Assembly: GCA_950295325.1 (NCBI GenBank) | Contig: OX485806.1 | Coordinates: 10,850,001-10,914,000, forward strand | Direction: 5' to 3' | DNA from: Polytrichum commune | Lineage: Eukaryota > Streptophyta > Polytrichopsida > Polytrichales > Polytrichaceae | DNA: 64,000 nt | In this document: positions 23,616 through 35,553 of the stretch, in pieces | Layout of the letters: each line of letters starts with the position of its first letter | How positions within the stretch are numbered: position 1 is the first letter of the stretch | Program-made: the position numbers and the translations under genes | The notes under the pieces: model-generated | Database searches by the model: none | What the model was told of the DNA's origin: nothing | What the model saw: the letters and a program-made list of their open reading frames with translations, nothing else

Positions 23616-24315
23616 GAATTTGCACTTATGACCTCTTTTAACTTTCAAATCTCAACTCTATTTATAAAATTCGAAATGACAATCGCAATTGACTTCATTC
23701 GCAATTTCTTAAAATGGGACAAACCTCAATCTGACCTCAATTCCCCTTTTGAGAAAGAAGTGCCATGATGGGGCCACATACCTAACTTTGTAACCTAATC
23801 ATTTATAAGACGAAGACCATAGAGGGCTCTCTATTCCATCTTCATCTATGCCATAATGTAGTTTCAATGTGGGATACAAATGGATCTTGGTGAATGTGAG
23901 CATTAGAAGCACTTGGCAAAATTTGAGGAGGAACTAACTACATTGAATATTGTATTTTATGTCCATGTGCCCACCTTTTGATGACACTTGTGAATAAATT
24001 TACAAATACCATCATCCCAATTCACTTTCTGTTCATCCACTTTTGGTATATTTTGTATCCTAACATTTACGTAATGAATTTTTGTCATGGATAATTGAAA
24101 TTTGGATGTAAAAACACTTAGTAAGTGACAATACTTGAAACATTGTAAATCTATAATGTCCAATTTCCCTTCCAAGGAACGACGTATAACGTTAGGTTTA
24201 CATTTAGTGTTGGGCAGTTTACACTAAGCATTGAACAAGACAACTAGAGACACCGGTGACACTATATACCAATATTTAGTGCCATTTTTCATGGGAATAG
24301 AGAGCCGTCTCCAGT

Positions 24316-24800
24316 CAACCTAAACTCCGTGATATCAACCCCCATAATGTCACACACTCTCTAATATCCCGAAACCCTAGGGAACAGATGTTCGTAGTTC
24401 AAATCTCACTCCTTATTGTCACATTCCTCTTCCTTATATCATGAATTTTGTCATTAATGCAAACTGCCCAAGAAGTCAACCCACACCCTTGCATTGCGTC
24501 ATGTGTCAACATGTGGAGTGTCACCTTCTCAATCTTCTTCTTCTTCTTCTGCTGCCACTTGTTGAATGCTGGTGCACGCGTCTGCCACATCGCCCAAGAA
24601 GTCCAAGTGGAGTGGACCACACTAACGTAAGGGACGGGAGAACGAATTCAAATTGTCCTCACATCTCCTTTGTGTTATTCCATAATGTCACATGCTACAC
24701 TAATTCTATAGTATCACGCATCCATGTCAACACTACAGAACTCCGTAATATCACATGCACTTTGGTTGCCACAGGTGTGATACTACGGAGTTTAGATTGT
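24316..24800. mobile_element. TIR element family B, copy 1
   Basis: The left end TAAACTCCGTGATATCA (24321) and right end inverse TAAACTCCGTAGTATCA (ending 24795) form the terminal repeat. The interior (CGAAACCCTAGGGAACAGAT, CAACATGTGGAGTGTCACCT, CAAGTGGAGTGGACCACAC) is collinear with copies at 53977-54420 and 61170-61535. A CTT/TTC-rich tract is inserted near 24535-24560. It has no coding capacity. Confidence 0.82.
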
Positions 24801-25256
24801 ATCGGTGTAGTTGGAAACCATGACCAATAAAGTTGGCTTGGGTTTATGTATATAGTTATGCTGACACGGTCCCATGGATCACCCTTCAAGTGGCCAGCCT
24901 GATTGATATACTACATATTATTGCGGTGTATGTATTTTGACCTTTGAGGAGTAGTGGATTTTAATGCTTTATGTGAGGGGCAGAGAGTAGAGTGGAGGAG
25001 GGGAGGGGTGGCATTTAATGCCGCTCAACCTTTGCCACCAAATAATAAGTTCATCCATCTCGTGTATGATTATCTTCACCATATTCTATCATCAACCCAC
25101 TCTAAGTCATGATATTATGACAGCCTCATTGTCCTTGATCATGACCATTTGTTGGCCGTATTCGCACATCCACCCCATTTGCATTGAATGGAATGCATAT
25201 AATGTAAGTGAGATGTGCTTACTCTAACATAAGATTAAATCGGGACACCGGTATTG

Positions 25257-25440
25257 GAGTGGTGTTATGTGGTTAGGTGTGGATCCCAAAATGGACATAG
25301 AAGAATGACATGTGTTTGAAAGAAATTGGATCGTGTGCTCAAACTATGGTAACCATTCTGGGCTCAATAACCAACATTAGTTTGGGGGAAAGGGGGGGGG
25401 GGGGGGGACTATATATGACCACTTCATGAACATGGGAACC
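25257..25440 (+). repeat. Family C arm with 16-base G run
   Basis: It contains GACATGTGTTTGAAAGAAAT, GTGTGCTCAAA, a GGGCTCAATAACCAACATTA block, then GGGGGAAA and sixteen G (25392-25407) before CTATATATGACCAC. The G run sits where other arms read GGGAGGG, so it looks like a homopolymer expansion of the element's own sequence. Confidence 0.5.
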
Positions 25441-27479
25441 TTCAGTTTCATAACGAGTTAGATGTTTGCACGAGGTTTGACAATTTTGAGGTGAATAACT
25501 ACGGGCACGCCCTGTATTGGTTGATTTTCTCACACTAATTGTGTGTTTCATATCCTACGAGAAGTGGGTGCATAGAGAAAAATATGCGAATAACACACGT
25601 CGACCTTGATTACAAGCCCATTTTCTATGCTACAAGTGCGTATTCTTAGGCTTTGGAGTCACAAAATGGGATGTAAAGGGCTTCGTGTGTCAAAGCATCT
25701 AACAAGGTAACCGTGCTTTGCATGGTCACTTTCAAAAGTTGCACAACTATATTTGAGTGGGGTGTGGTCATGTGTGCATCAAGGAATGGATGCAGAAAAA
25801 ATACATGTGTTTAAAGGAGATTGGACTACGTGCTGAAAATTTGTTACCCATTCCATGTTCAAGTGTCATTTACACTACAAAGGTTGTCGTGGTTGTGACT
25901 ATGGTCAATCACCACAATCATTCACAACTACAATTTATTCACAAACACTTGAGTTGTGCGAATCCTGGTGATTGTGGTTTATGGTGGGGCTGGTTTCATG
26001 AATTGCAATCTATCATTGATTTAGGCGAGTCACATACTCAAGAGGAAATTAAAGCAATTGTTAATGTAGTTGGCTTTGAATTATAGTGTTTTAGTGGTTG
26101 TTGTGAGTCCAAGATTGTGCCCACGTGCGTAATTAATCCAAGCGTAATGTTATTTTGGTATTGAAAAAAAATTAAGGACTTTAATTATGCTCAAAAGATA
26201 AAAACAACCTAAGTTGAGTTGAGTTGAGGTAAGCTTGTTGAAGAGTTAAAGAAAAAAGCAAGGAGAATGGAGAAGAGATAGAGTCAAGTGGTTGCTCGTT
26301 TTTTTTCGGGCTACCCCAAAGATGTTGGGCAACGTGAAAAAAATAAAATGAGAGGGTTGGAGGGGTCTCGGGAGTCCGGTGAGAGGAGGCTCATTAGATG
26401 ATGAAAAAAGGAAGAAAAAGGCAGAGCAGGCGGAAGCCTTGGCGCGGTGGGGAGTTTTTGTTTCTCTCTCTTGCGCGGGTGTCTTGGGCACTTCCGCTAC
26501 TAGATATGTACATAGACCAAAGAGTGAGAGAGCGAGAGTGAGGTGATCGGGAGGATTGAAGTCTTTCAGGATGCCGTTGAATTTGAAAGTGGAATAGGAG
26601 ATGTTTCTTGATGTGAAGTTTCGCAAGTTCGTTCATTGCATCTCAAGAGCGAAACCTGCAAAATTTGCGAGGGTGTAGATCCATGTGTAAGGTGAGTAAG
26701 CTTTGAGGAGATGTTTTGAGACAAAAGTTGTCTAGTGTACCTAGTTGTGTGAGCAAAAAAGTTGTGGTGAGAACTTAATAATATTATGAAGTTCTTTTGG
26801 TGTTTTACTGTGTTACTTTGCAAATTTTTATTGGTGACATTTTTTACTTTTATCTTTTTACTTTCACATTTTTTGTTCCGCAAGCTGCAAGTACAGTTGG
26901 GAATTAGGGGGGAGTGTGGGTTTTCCCCGATCTCCTAACATTCGCAAAAAATGTTAAGAGGACCCCTTCTAACTATTGTGCTAGGGTCCAACAACAAGGC
27001 CTAGGAGTGAAAGGTAGAGGCCTTCCCACAATTGCTCTATGAGCAACCAGTGAGCTTATAGGCTCAAGGGAAGAGCGCAAGAGCCCGTGTATGTGACAAG
27101 GGCGTCTTTTTTTCTCCTCTCCAAGCTTTATTGACCACCAAAGTAATAACTACTTAGGATGTTGGTTTTTTTTTGTATTTTTTTTGTTTTTGTTATGCAT
27201 TGAGGGTGTAAGAGCATGACAAGGGGAAGCTAAAGAAATAGTGCGGTATAAAATAAATTTGCAAACCCTCTCGGGATGGTATAAGAAGATTACATTTATT
27301 GCACGAGTAGGGTGAAAAATAATTAATTAAAGGATTTTTTTTTTTTTTTTGCTTGGGGTAATGTAGGGATGGATTGAGTAGTTAGATAACTATGATAAAA
27401 TGGGTAGTAGCATTCATGACTGATGAGAAAAACAACAGGTGGCGAACAGTTGCAAATCATGTGAATATTTTTTTTCAAA
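25441..27479. other. Intergenic DNA, nothing identified
   Basis: There is a further family C-like fragment near 25780-25880. A few open frames of 80-126 codons at 26246-26640 have no recognisable domain and low-complexity content. No gene is supported. Confidence 0.45.
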
Positions 27480-29470
27480 GAGAATAAATAAATAAATTAA
27501 GAAATGTTTTTTGTAAATGTACAAAGCGTTGTTATCGTTATAAGTGTGGTAACTCCCGAGCCGCTATTTCATGTTGGAAATGTGAGGATGATGCCTCGAT
27601 TTCCACATTGAAGAGTGAGTGGATGCTAGTCCCTCTAGCTGTTAAGGACCTAGCCTTCTAGTTAGCCCTACCTGCGTCTAACATTGGACCCAATGTTGAA
27701 GAAATCGAACGAAAGTTAAGAGCGAGTCAATTTGGGTTCCAAGAAGCAGTCATAAACAAAATTAAAAATCTAACAGACCATATGGTAAGAAATCAGCAAC
27801 CGAAATTTCCACGCCCTGTAGAATTAGGTAGGCATGCCTCGGGTTGTGATACGTTCAGTGTGGCCAACCATGTCACATTAAGCGGTTTTATAGAACGGGG
27901 CCAAATAGGGATAAAAAAAACGTGAGGCCCTGCTACCACAAAACTATGGGGATTATTGGTAGAACTAGTATGGAAAAAAATAACTTTAGAGAAGGGCATC
28001 AAGGGTTCGGCATGCATAATGGATTGATGAGAGAATTCCATCAATTTTATAGGAGGTGGCATGTTACCGGTTAATGTTGGTCAGAAGATCAATCATTCCG
28101 ATGTAACAATTGCGGAGGAAACCATTCTTTGGATGAGTGTCGACAACCGGATAAAATAAATTGTTATTGGTAAATACAACCTATGTTTTTATTTAGAATC
28201 TCGATCCGTGAATAATGATATTACTCAAACATATGGTGGCCTATGCAAGAGTTACATTCTGGATCTCGCGGGCCCTATATGATAATTTTTTTATGGATTG
28301 GGATGTGGTCTACGGTAACCCGGTAGGAGATATTTACATACAATTGAAAGGGTTCGCGTATTGGAAGCGTATACAAATGTATTTGAAAATGCAAACAAAA
28401 ATTGGAACGAAACGTAAAGGAAAAAATACACTTATATTGTATTCATTTATCATACATGTCAGGCCGTAAGAGTACGGATAACAGCGGAAGGTCTTTTCAA
28501 AGTGAATATTCAGAATGACAACTTAGAGAAACGCGAACATATAAAAATAATCAGGATTCTTAATAATAACGACAAACCAACACGCAAGCGAGACTTCATA
28601 ATAAAAAACAAGAATTTAATGAATATACGAAAAAAGTTGTGCAATACCGCGACGGGCTAGAACTCATTGAGAACATTGCATTCAAATAATTCGCACATTA
28701 AGGGCCTTACGCGCCAAGAAGCCGCAAGTGGATCCGGAAGTCATGCCTAAGCATGTCAGAATATAAGACAATGATAGCCGCCGCGTTGAATGTATTGCCG
28801 GTGAAATCGGTAGTTTGTACGTGAACCCGGTGAGGAAAAATCAACTCCGATTGTTGTCACAACGAAAATAGGAGACAATTATGTACTTATTCTGTAGTTA
28901 CAAGCATCTGTTTTATGAGGCGATACGAACAAAACGACACAATAAAATCATAAATGAACTATAATGTTAAGTGAAGTTAAGAGTGAAAGATGATAAATTA
29001 GGCAAGTTGGATGGATTCTAAGTGTGGATGATGGACAACACGTAGGCTGTTCTGAGGAAAAACAACTTAATATTCCTAGACGTGTTAAAAGACGAGTAGA
29101 TAATTCACCGTTGGCTAGATTTCATATTTCATTATCAACATGCGGCACGACGAGAGGATGATGCAAATTTAGTATGGCGAAACCATTAAATTGAAATTTG
29201 GGAGGTCTCGGTAGTAATGAACAACACGATCACAAACGCGAGAAGGTAGAAAATGGATGCGTTATGCTAAATTTTTTTGTAGAGCAACGTAAGATTTCAG
29301 GCAATCATAGTGGGGGTGATGAGAACGGTCCTGATAGTAATAAAATAAATCATGCGGGAGATTCAACTGAAGGCACAAATGTCATGAGTGATCCATCAGA
29401 TCATCCAGATCATTGGGAATCATGACCATAAATTATGGATAATATGGGACGAAATGCATAATCGAACGCA
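27480..29470 (+). pseudogene. Degenerate gag/ORF1-like retroelement region with CCHC zinc knuckle
   Basis: A readable but stop-ridden region. Near 27545-27590 a Cys-rich string (KCGNSRAAISCWKC) resembles a damaged knuckle. At 28113-28151 a canonical CX2CX4HX4C knuckle is intact: CNNCGGNHSLDEC. Between them is IERKLRASQFGFQEAVINKI. Downstream at 29198-29425 is a hydrophilic open segment rich in Asp, Asn and His. A second damaged knuckle, CTTCLEEGHSNKS, lies near 29970. Such knuckles bind the element's RNA in gag or LINE ORF1 proteins. No protease, reverse transcriptase or LTRs were recognised, so the class is not decided. Confidence 0.5.
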
Positions 29471-30131
29471 GAGCCATCTAGATGAAGCTTTGCGGACCTA
29501 GAATCCGTAATGTAGATGACTTAGACGTGAATACTTTAAATATTACAAAAATTTGGAATAACGAGATGAATGGAAGTTGAAGTTGCGCGAATTAACAATG
29601 GAACGGCCATTATTACCGAACCAAAGGAGAATGGACTGATATTATTATAAAGTATTAAATAAGATAGAAAATGAGCACAAAATGCCCCGTCATAAATTCA
29701 AATATTTTAGCTAAGTCCAAATTTCCGAATAGTCGCGGTAAAATGCCTATTGAATAACTTAGTATAGCGCTTAGACTAGGAGTTTGGAGGGCTAGGTGGA
29801 AAGGTCAAGTCCACCCAGCTAGCCCTCCACATAGCTAGGTCTAGAAGAGCGAATCGTTTTCAAACCCGCCTCGGTCCCTGGAATTAATTTTCAAACTTAA
29901 ACTAGATTGGGATCAACAATCCGTCTTGGCGGAGGTGAGGGCTGTCATGAACCGACGGTGGTGCACCACTTGTTTGGAGGAAGGCCATAGTAACAAAAGC
30001 CAACCAAAAGTTTCGCCCCCAGAAACTCGCATGTTTGAAATCTAATGACGAGTGACATTAGAACAAATTCTAAAAGGATCATCATGAAGAGGCTCCGACA
30101 AGTCGCCAAAGGGGAGCCGAGAGCCGAGAAC

Positions 30132-30410
30132 GGGTGGGTCTAAATACCACCATCGAGCGTGGCTCGGAGGCCAGGTTCGGTGGGGTTCATTTTTTTGGCC
30201 CTCCCCGTTTTGGCCCCTTGGGGATTTTTTTTTGTTTTTTTTTGCTAAATTTGGGTCTTGCAGCCCCAAATTACTCTAGGAAGCCCCCTATGAGATCAAG
30301 TAAGGCCCCACCCAATTAAAAAAATAGGGGGCAGGTTTTACCCCACCCCTGCCACCCCCTCCCGAACCTGGCCTCCGAGCCACGCTCGATGGGGGTATTT
30401 AGACAGATCC
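30132..30410. mobile_element. Mutator-like MITE with 9-bp target duplication
   Basis: The arms at 30138-30180 and 30362-30404 are inverted copies matching at 42 of 43 positions (GTCTAAATACCACCATCGAG...). The exact 9-bp sequence GCCGAGAAC flanks both sides (30123-30131 and 30411-30419), six bases outside the arms. A 9-bp duplication and long terminal repeats are the Mutator signature. The 180-bp centre is GC-rich, with no reading frame. Confidence 0.78.
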
Positions 30411-33380
30411 GCCGAGAACCCCCCCCCTTCCTGCACTAAGGGCGAAGAGTGCGAGTGTTAGGCTTGAAACCAGTGAAATAGAATAAGAACGATAGACACC
30501 CACCCCTAACACGGACAACCCCCAGACCCCGACAACGGTCCATTTAAGGTCTACACTTTTAGCTCTACACCCAATTCTCCTTAATCATTTGTTGTTGGAA
30601 AAAATATCCTCAATGGCTAGAGTAGTCCAACGAATCTTCCATTCACACAAATCCTATTCACAAGCAGGAGAAACTTGATTGGGGACCTGAAATGTGACTT
30701 TCAGAGGGTGTGAGATTTGGTCACCTTTGCTGGACATAAAAAATCAAGATTCAAATCAGTACATGTATATATGTAAGAACGTTATCCTTCTATTCTAGCT
30801 TCCAAAATCAATTTCTTGACTACATGCATTAATTTCAACCATAGTCAAGTGGCAAGCTCTCCTTTGTTGGCATCTCTTTGTTGCCAATCTTCGGACACAA
30901 AGTCTTTTTCCATCTTCCAAAGTTCAATTCAAGAGGTGCATACCGTGCATGAGTCTTCGATGACATCATTCTTAGGTTATCTGGATTCCAGATCACCTAA
31001 AAGTTCTTATATTTGCATCAGAACGTAAATAGGCTACTCAAGGAAGCTAAATATGTAAAACATTCTCAGGAGTCAGAGTGAACAATATCTGGAATTTTCT
31101 TGTAATTATCATACCTCCGTCGTCATATAACATACATAGTTCATAAGTAGAGTGCCGTGCAAATCCCTGCCCGTCCCAGAGATTTCCTGGATCTGTGCTG
31201 TACCTCCCTGACAGACCACTTTCATCTCCTCGAGCCCCTTGGACGTAATCGCTTGATGACCCTCATGTCTCATCAATGCTTGCTCCAAATTCCCTCGAAA
31301 CTTGAAACTCGCAGAAACTTGCAGCATTGGGGAAAAAAGATACAACCCTAGCCTGCAGGCTGCCGTCACAGACAACAAACAAGCTCTGGTAATCATATGC
31401 GAACCTCTGGCATTTTATGTACATTACATTGTTTAATTCCAGAATCCAGATCTTGGAGTTATTTATAAACATTTTGTGGATACCTCCAAAATGGCATCGA
31501 TTCATGTGCGTTTCTTTGGAATATTGCGTCACTTAAAGATCCTGTTCTTTTGTTGGGTTTGGAAATCCTCCAAGCTTCGCAAAAGCTCCTGATGAAAGGG
31601 TAACATGAGTTAACTTAATTTATAGGCTGAGAGGACCAGGCAAGTGCGACTTCCCGCCCTGTACGTGATTTTAATTAAAACGGCTCAGAAATGTTAATTA
31701 GATGTAGTACATTCATAATTTTCCTGCCAGGTGATATGTACAAAGGTACATGGAGGCTCTCGTCTTGTTCTCAGGAGATAAGTCAGAAGATTGAGTTACT
31801 TCTACTTTATCGGGAACCCCAGTGCTGCTGTAGTAGTTAACTCACTTGCGTAGAAACAATTTCACGACAGTCACAAGATATGTAACTCTTGCCAAATTTT
31901 AAATTTTAAAGTCAATCCAGAAATTTTGCATCTAAGGTCTGTGGCCTTATTTTGGGCATTCTCAACTCCACATACAATGTTGATAGTCAGATCAAATCCG
32001 GAATTCTTTTGTCTGGTTCAAAATTGCAAATCTTGTAGATTGTCATTTCAAGTTTGCAGGATTGGAGTTGAATTGTACAAGTTATAGGTGGTCAAGGTGA
32101 AAATCCTCTTTAAGTGAACACACATGCCCACCCCTAGTGTAAGTATGAGCAAGTGGACTCAGAATGGGACGATAGGGAATTCTTGCATACGAGCATACTA
32201 CTCGTTCATCTAACATACAAGCATTGAAATAGTTTGCAGTCCAGATTGTTACTTTTTCTTAGTTGATTTGACAGCACAATCAGTTTTCAAGAGCTTGAAT
32301 TGTCTAGACAAAGGCCTTTGAGATGAACCAGCCACAACCTATAGTGGGTCAAGTTATTATGTTGGATGGATGAGAGGTATGCTCATATGCAACAATTCTC
32401 TCACCTTAGAATGGTGTCTATGTTTTGAGAGCACAGTGCAATCTCATTGCAACATGTGTCCTTTTGGCTGTCATTCTTCACTACAAGCCTTGCCATATCG
32501 CACTCATTAAGAGATGTCCAATTGAGAAGGGTGATCACATAAGGCCCATTTACCTTAATATTGCTTGGAGTAAATTCACACAAACACTCAGGATTGACAC
32601 ACAGCATCAATGGCAGAAAATCACCTGCCCAGATGAGTACAGAAGTTAGACACTTTCTTTTTGTCCCACCAGCCTTCTAAAGCACAAGTTCGAGGATGGT
32701 CCTTCCCTACTTTAGAAGAATATAAGATTGTACCTGTTTCTATGTATCAACTCGTCATCCGATATAAAGCTCCAAGGGTACATACATACTGGAAATCCAT
32801 TCAAATGCTGTTTTGCATTAAGCATCTTCAAAACACATACCTAAACTGGAACTACAGGTAAGAATGTTATGTTTCTAGTCTGGATAATAATTTTCAGATG
32901 ATATTCCAGAAAACGAAACAACAATTTCAGATAATAAGAGATTCAAAGTGTACTCAAAGTCGTATACACATATGAGGGAACACTCTTGTCATGTTGAAAG
33001 TCAACATTGAGTGAACCTAGCTGAACCAGACTCCAATTTCATTTAATCAATCCATACATATCAAAATTTGGAAGTGGCATCTTATACGGAGATGTATTTC
33101 TAGAATGCAAATCACTAGGCACCTGTTGTGCTTCAGGCTCTATTACTGCGGACCATCGTCTGTATTTCAAAGGTAGAAGCAAAAAGTGGCCACTGGCAGG
33201 TGTTAGAACACCAACACTTAGTTTCACTTTCTCCCCCATAAAATAATGAGCCGTCCATCAGGACAACCGGGACAGAGGCAAACACAACCAGATGTATTTT
33301 GTTGCGACATGCTTTTAAAATGGTGATATTTAGTGGTGCACAAAATCGGTATGACAACATCTAGGTTCAGAAGTTGCTAA
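30411..33380. other. Intergenic DNA, no supported gene
   Basis: Base composition is more balanced than in neighbouring regions. An inverted family C-like arm lies at about 32430-32540. Minus-strand stretches near 31560-31850 read open for 20-40 codons beside AG or GT dinucleotides, but I could not join them into a recognisable protein. Confidence 0.4.
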
Positions 33381-33530
33381 AAAGTAATCTGGTTCCTGGT
33401 GATCCAAACTGCACAAGATACTTCTCCTTCTGCCTTTGGAACAAAAACTACATAGCTGTTGTCCAAAGGTACAAGCAAAAGTGGCAGATAGCAGATGTGC
33501 AATTTGGATCACCAGGAACCGGATTACTTT
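33381..33530. repeat. Near-perfect hairpin with 35-bp arms and 80-base loop
   Basis: Arms 33381-33415 and 33496-33530 match inversely at 33 of 35 positions (core GGTTCCTGGTGATCCAAA). In plus-strand RNA one mismatch becomes a G-U pair. The size and near-perfect stem would suit a small-RNA precursor or a tiny foldback element. No known miRNA sequence is recognised and no target duplication is evident. Confidence 0.6.
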
Positions 33531-33972
33531 CCTCTATAATATTGAACATTCCTGGAGGTATAGGTTCAATGTTTTTAGGTTATGTTCCCCCATACATGAC
33601 CTGGATGGGGCGAACCAACCCCTAAACTGGTTCGGTTCCTTGCCATGATTATGAACCTCCCATTTGCATTTCCTGATTTCCACAACATCTGCAACAAATA
33701 TATTTACCTGTCCATTTGCTTATGCACATGAACCAGCAATTCTCTTATTCTTGATCCATGAGAGGCGGTATAATGAACTTAGGATTTGCGATTGACGCCA
33801 AATTTGAGGGTTGAGTGTTTGGTTGAGGTTCCATTTGAACGGCATGATTGAAGCTTTACAACGCGACATCCTTCAACATCGTGTCTGTTACGCGGACTTT
33901 AGAGCGTACAAGTAGCTCATCTCACTAGCACAATTTCACGTCATGAATGCCATGTGTATCACACTGCTACAA

Positions 33973-34320
33973 TTAAATTACATGGAATACGAAATCCTCT
34001 TATTAATGGCCCAAGCTAATGTGAAGTGTTTGCCCAAATAAGCGGGTTGACTGTCATATGGTCTACAGGATAAATCCCGTATCACCTTACCAAACTTGTT
34101 AAGCTTCGCTTATTCCAGCTGATTGCATTTTTGCCATCCTGGAGAGAATATTATCCTTACAGAGCTTCTCCAATCGATTTACATGGAACACACACAATCC
34201 TCTTATTAATATTCCGGGCTACATGATATGTTTGCTCAGATCAGCGGGTTGATTATCATATGGTCTACAGGATAAATCCCGCATCCCCGTATCAAACTTG
34301 TTGAGCTTGACTGCTTCTAG
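33973..34320. repeat. Direct duplication, about 140-bp units spaced about 205 bp
   Basis: The units at 33973-34114 and 34178-34320 share TTTACATGGAA-type starts, AATCCTCTTATTAAT, GCGGGTTGA and CATATGGTCTACAGGATAAA. I do not recognise the unit; no frame is open through both copies. Confidence 0.7.
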
Positions 34321-35000
34321 ATTATTTGTCATCACAGCAAAACATATCATGAAGCCCCGCAACGTCGTCGGCCGTCATCAAGTTACGAAGCTCAGTCTTG
34401 AATCAGTTTCTCATTCACGGTTTTCAGTAGCAGAACTGGCATTAGACTGATGTTGTAGATCATCATAGCTTATACGTTTAAATGTGCAATAGGTAAAATA
34501 AAAGTGGAAATCTGGGGCCAATGAATGATTGTTACTTCTAGACATAAAGGTCTAGGTAACTGCCCATTCGCCCTGGACTCTAGCAAATCCACCATTCAAC
34601 TTCTTGCGCACGAAAGGCACAGTGTTGTACACACGGGAATGCAAACCTGGAAAAAAAACACTATTATCTATTAACGAATAGATTACCAGAAGGGACATGA
34701 AGGATCAGATATACTGGCTTGGCTCTTGCGAGCTCATTAGTAAATTGTGGAATCAGTGTCGATCATCCGGGGAAAGTGTCCTCACGCCCTTCCATGCCAA
34801 ACTCCAAAACATGCTTCAAATCACCCCACCAGAGACACTCACTAACATAAGACTGCTAATGTTTCAAGACGAGTAAACACTACCTAACACTAAGGATATA
34901 CACAGAATACAAAAGACCATGGTATAGAGAGACACGAGGAGAACTATATAGGAGAAGAGGGAGGGACGCAGAAAGACAAAAGGCCGCCATTCGATTGCGT

Positions 35001-35022
35001 AACCCTAACCCTAACCCTAACC
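35001..35022 (+). repeat. Short interstitial (CCCTAA)3 tract
   Basis: Three consecutive CCCTAA units. This is a telomere-like motif, but too short to be anything but interstitial. Confidence 0.7.
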
Positions 35023-35054
35023 TCACCACCAGGGACAACGTGGATGACAACTTA

Positions 35055-35553
35055 GGGTCACTTCACACACGAGCCAAGAGCTGTGACCATGAAATTGTGA
35101 GAGCCCAAAAGAAAGTGTCCAAAGGCCGTCCCAATACACATCCAAAATCATGTGGTGTGGTCACGGACCCTCAAGTGTAGTGTGAAGTCATATGTGACCG
35201 GGCCCTCAACCAAATGCTACTTCAATGAATTTCTATTCATGCGGGTCCTCACACGTGATAAAATAAAATAAACCAATGGTTGTGAGCGTTCGGAGTGCCA
35301 TGGTCTCTCGGTTTTGTGTTAGGCCTACCTCCAAGAGGTGGTTTTTGAAAATAGTCCGAGTGACCATGAAACACGATTCATTCGATGCCACGTAGGAATC
35401 CATGTAGACATTACATCCATCATGCATTCACATACTCCGTTGGTCCCTCAAGCGTAGTGTGAAGTGAACTTGGACCAACTCCGCCTTTTCCACCAATGAG
35501 AGTGCTTGAAGTGTAATGGTCACGGGCTCTCAGTCTCGTGTGTGAAGTGGCCC
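35055..35553. mobile_element. PIF/Harbinger-like MITE, family A, complete copy (499 bp)
   Basis: The left terminus GGGTCACTTCACACACGAG and right-terminus inverse GGGCCACTTCACACACGAG are flanked by a perfect TTA duplication (35052-35054 and 35554-35556). The interior has the family hairpin near 35307-35370 (CCTACCTCCAAGAGGTGG core). It has no coding capacity, so it depended on a transposase elsewhere. Confidence 0.88.

Noticed and set aside
24375-24420. GTTCAAATCTC resembling a tRNA-type B box, suggesting a SINE
   Set aside because: No A box precedes it and the element has terminal inverted repeats, so a DNA element is the better reading.
26246-26883. Minus-strand frames of 80-126 codons with Ser/Phe/Leu-rich content
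   Set aside because: Low-complexity sequence, mutually overlapping frames and no domain or splice support.
31560-31850. Possible minus-strand exons beside AG/GT dinucleotides
   Set aside because: Short open stretches could not be joined into a recognisable protein and no start or stop context fits.
33039-33512. Overlapping minus-strand frames of 60-75 codons
   Set aside because: No known motif; part of the sequence is the hairpin at 33381-33530, which creates symmetric open frames.
35001-35022. Telomere-like CCCTAA repeats
   Set aside because: Only three units inside ordinary intergenic DNA; not a chromosome end.
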